Assembly (NCBI GenBank): GCA_937927695.1
Contig: CALBRU010000142.1
Span: 1-5,153 of the forward strand
Origin: an uncultured Thiomonas sp.
GTDB lineage: Bacteria > Pseudomonadota > Gammaproteobacteria > Burkholderiales > Burkholderiaceae_C
Reading direction: 5' to 3'
DNA length: 5,153 nt
Positions 4,746 to 5,153 of this stretch are shown here, piece by piece; position 1 is the first letter of the stretch; each line of letters starts with the position of its first letter. The notes below the pieces were generated by a model that was given only the letters and a program-made list of their open reading frames with translations, searched no databases and was not told the origin of the DNA. A program made the translations under genes and the position numbers.

Positions 4746-5153
4746 TTGCCCGCCCCGTCCTTGCAAGCCGACTCGCTGCCCCACCCTCTCGATGAACCGC
4801 TGCGCTGGACCGGCGGCGCGGCCCCGCGGCTGCTGCCCTACGGCAGCGCGCTGTTTCCGGCCATGCAACGGGCCATCGAGCAGGCCCGCGAAAGCATCTG
4901 GCTGCAGACCTACATCTTTCATACCGACGAGGCCGCGATGACCCTCGCCAGCGCGCTGTGCGATGCCGCGCGGCGCGGCGTGCAGGTGCGGGTGCTGGTG
5001 GACGGGCTGGGTTCGGGCCGCAGCGTCGAGACGCTCTCAAGCCGCTTCACCGAAGCCGGGGTGGAGTTCATGGTGTTTCGTCCCTGGCGCAAATGGCTCG
5101 ATGTGGTGCAGCGCGGACGCTGGCGGCGGCTGCACCGCAAGCTGTGCGTGGTC
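4746..5153 (+). CDS. clsB: Cardiolipin synthase, ClsB-like (phospholipase D family), 3'-truncated by the window
   Basis: This frame stays open to the window edge. The visible 136 residues match the N-terminus of ClsB-type cardiolipin synthases: a WTGG...LLPYG strand, FPAMQRAIEQARESIWLQTYIF, AARRGVQVRVLVDGLGS, a basic stretch and LHRK. The first HKD motif (HxKxxxxD) begins with His130 and Lys132, and the window stops one codon before the expected Asp. The enzyme would make cardiolipin at the inner membrane. The start is uncertain. No ATG or GTG lies between the in-frame TAG (4728-4730) and ATG 4863, which would remove conserved sequence. TTG 4746 is chosen and TTG 4761 is the alternative; neither has a Shine-Dalgarno sequence, so translation probably depends on coupling to the upstream gene, 23 bases away. 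A GTG at 4719 overlaps the upstream stop in this same frame but hits the TAG after three codons. Confidence 0.85.
   Translation, partial: MPAPSLQADSLPHPLDEPLRWTGGAAPRLLPYGSALFPAMQRAIEQARESIWLQTYIFHTDEAAMTLASALCDAARRGVQVRVLVDGLGSGRSVETLSSRFTEAGVEFMVFRPWRKWLDVVQRGRWRRLHRKLCVV

Noticed and set aside
3823..5040. Long minus-strand open frame (405 codons) opposite the YbhP-like and clsB genes
   Set aside because: It is very rich in Arg, Ala and Gly with no recognisable domain, and runs antisense to two well-supported genes. It is a typical shadow frame of GC-rich coding sequence.

Overview
This is a chromosomal segment of about 5.2 kb from a high-GC bacterium. The GC-rich third codon positions, a NudB with beta-proteobacterial features and the nudB / YbhP-like / ClsB-like gene order suggest a beta-proteobacterium, most likely Burkholderiales. 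The genus cannot be fixed from the sequence alone; Thiomonas-like organisms are only a guess. All supported genes lie on the + strand. I see no mobile elements, CRISPR arrays, rRNA or tRNA genes.

Layout. (1) Positions 2-79 hold the last 25 codons of an unidentified gene. (2) A promoter overlapping that gene's stop codon probably drives a large membrane sensor histidine kinase (116-2368). It has ten predicted transmembrane segments, a PDZ-like extracytoplasmic domain and a NarL/ComP-type kinase core, and no response regulator is visible beside it. (3) A 199-base, relatively AT-rich spacer (2369-2567) carries two tandem ATTG-NNN-CAAT sites, a likely promoter and a strong ribosome binding site. 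(4) These precede a Prx6/archaeal-type peroxiredoxin (2568-3227), whose codon choice suggests high expression. (5) The peroxiredoxin ends in two consecutive perfect hairpins, the second a textbook intrinsic terminator (3261-3293), so it is probably a single-gene transcript. (6) A new unit begins after the terminator: nudB (folate pathway Nudix hydrolase, 3370-3873), an endonuclease/exonuclease/phosphatase-family protein resembling E. coli YbhP (3886-4722), and a ClsB-like cardiolipin synthase cut off by the window end (about 4746-5153).

How the genes fit together. The kinase, the peroxiredoxin and the nudB cluster look like three separate transcription units. The ybhP-clsB pairing recalls the E. 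coli ybhP-clsB neighbourhood and suggests a membrane phospholipid role for the YbhP-like protein. Most of the window is ordinary housekeeping or stress-response content. The points most worth a second look are the tandem operator-like array before the peroxiredoxin, the inverted repeat centred on the kinase -10 box, the kinase's sensor architecture without a visible partner, and an in-frame amber codon that blocks the apparent coupled GTG start of the clsB frame. I found no convincing undescribed multi-gene system.
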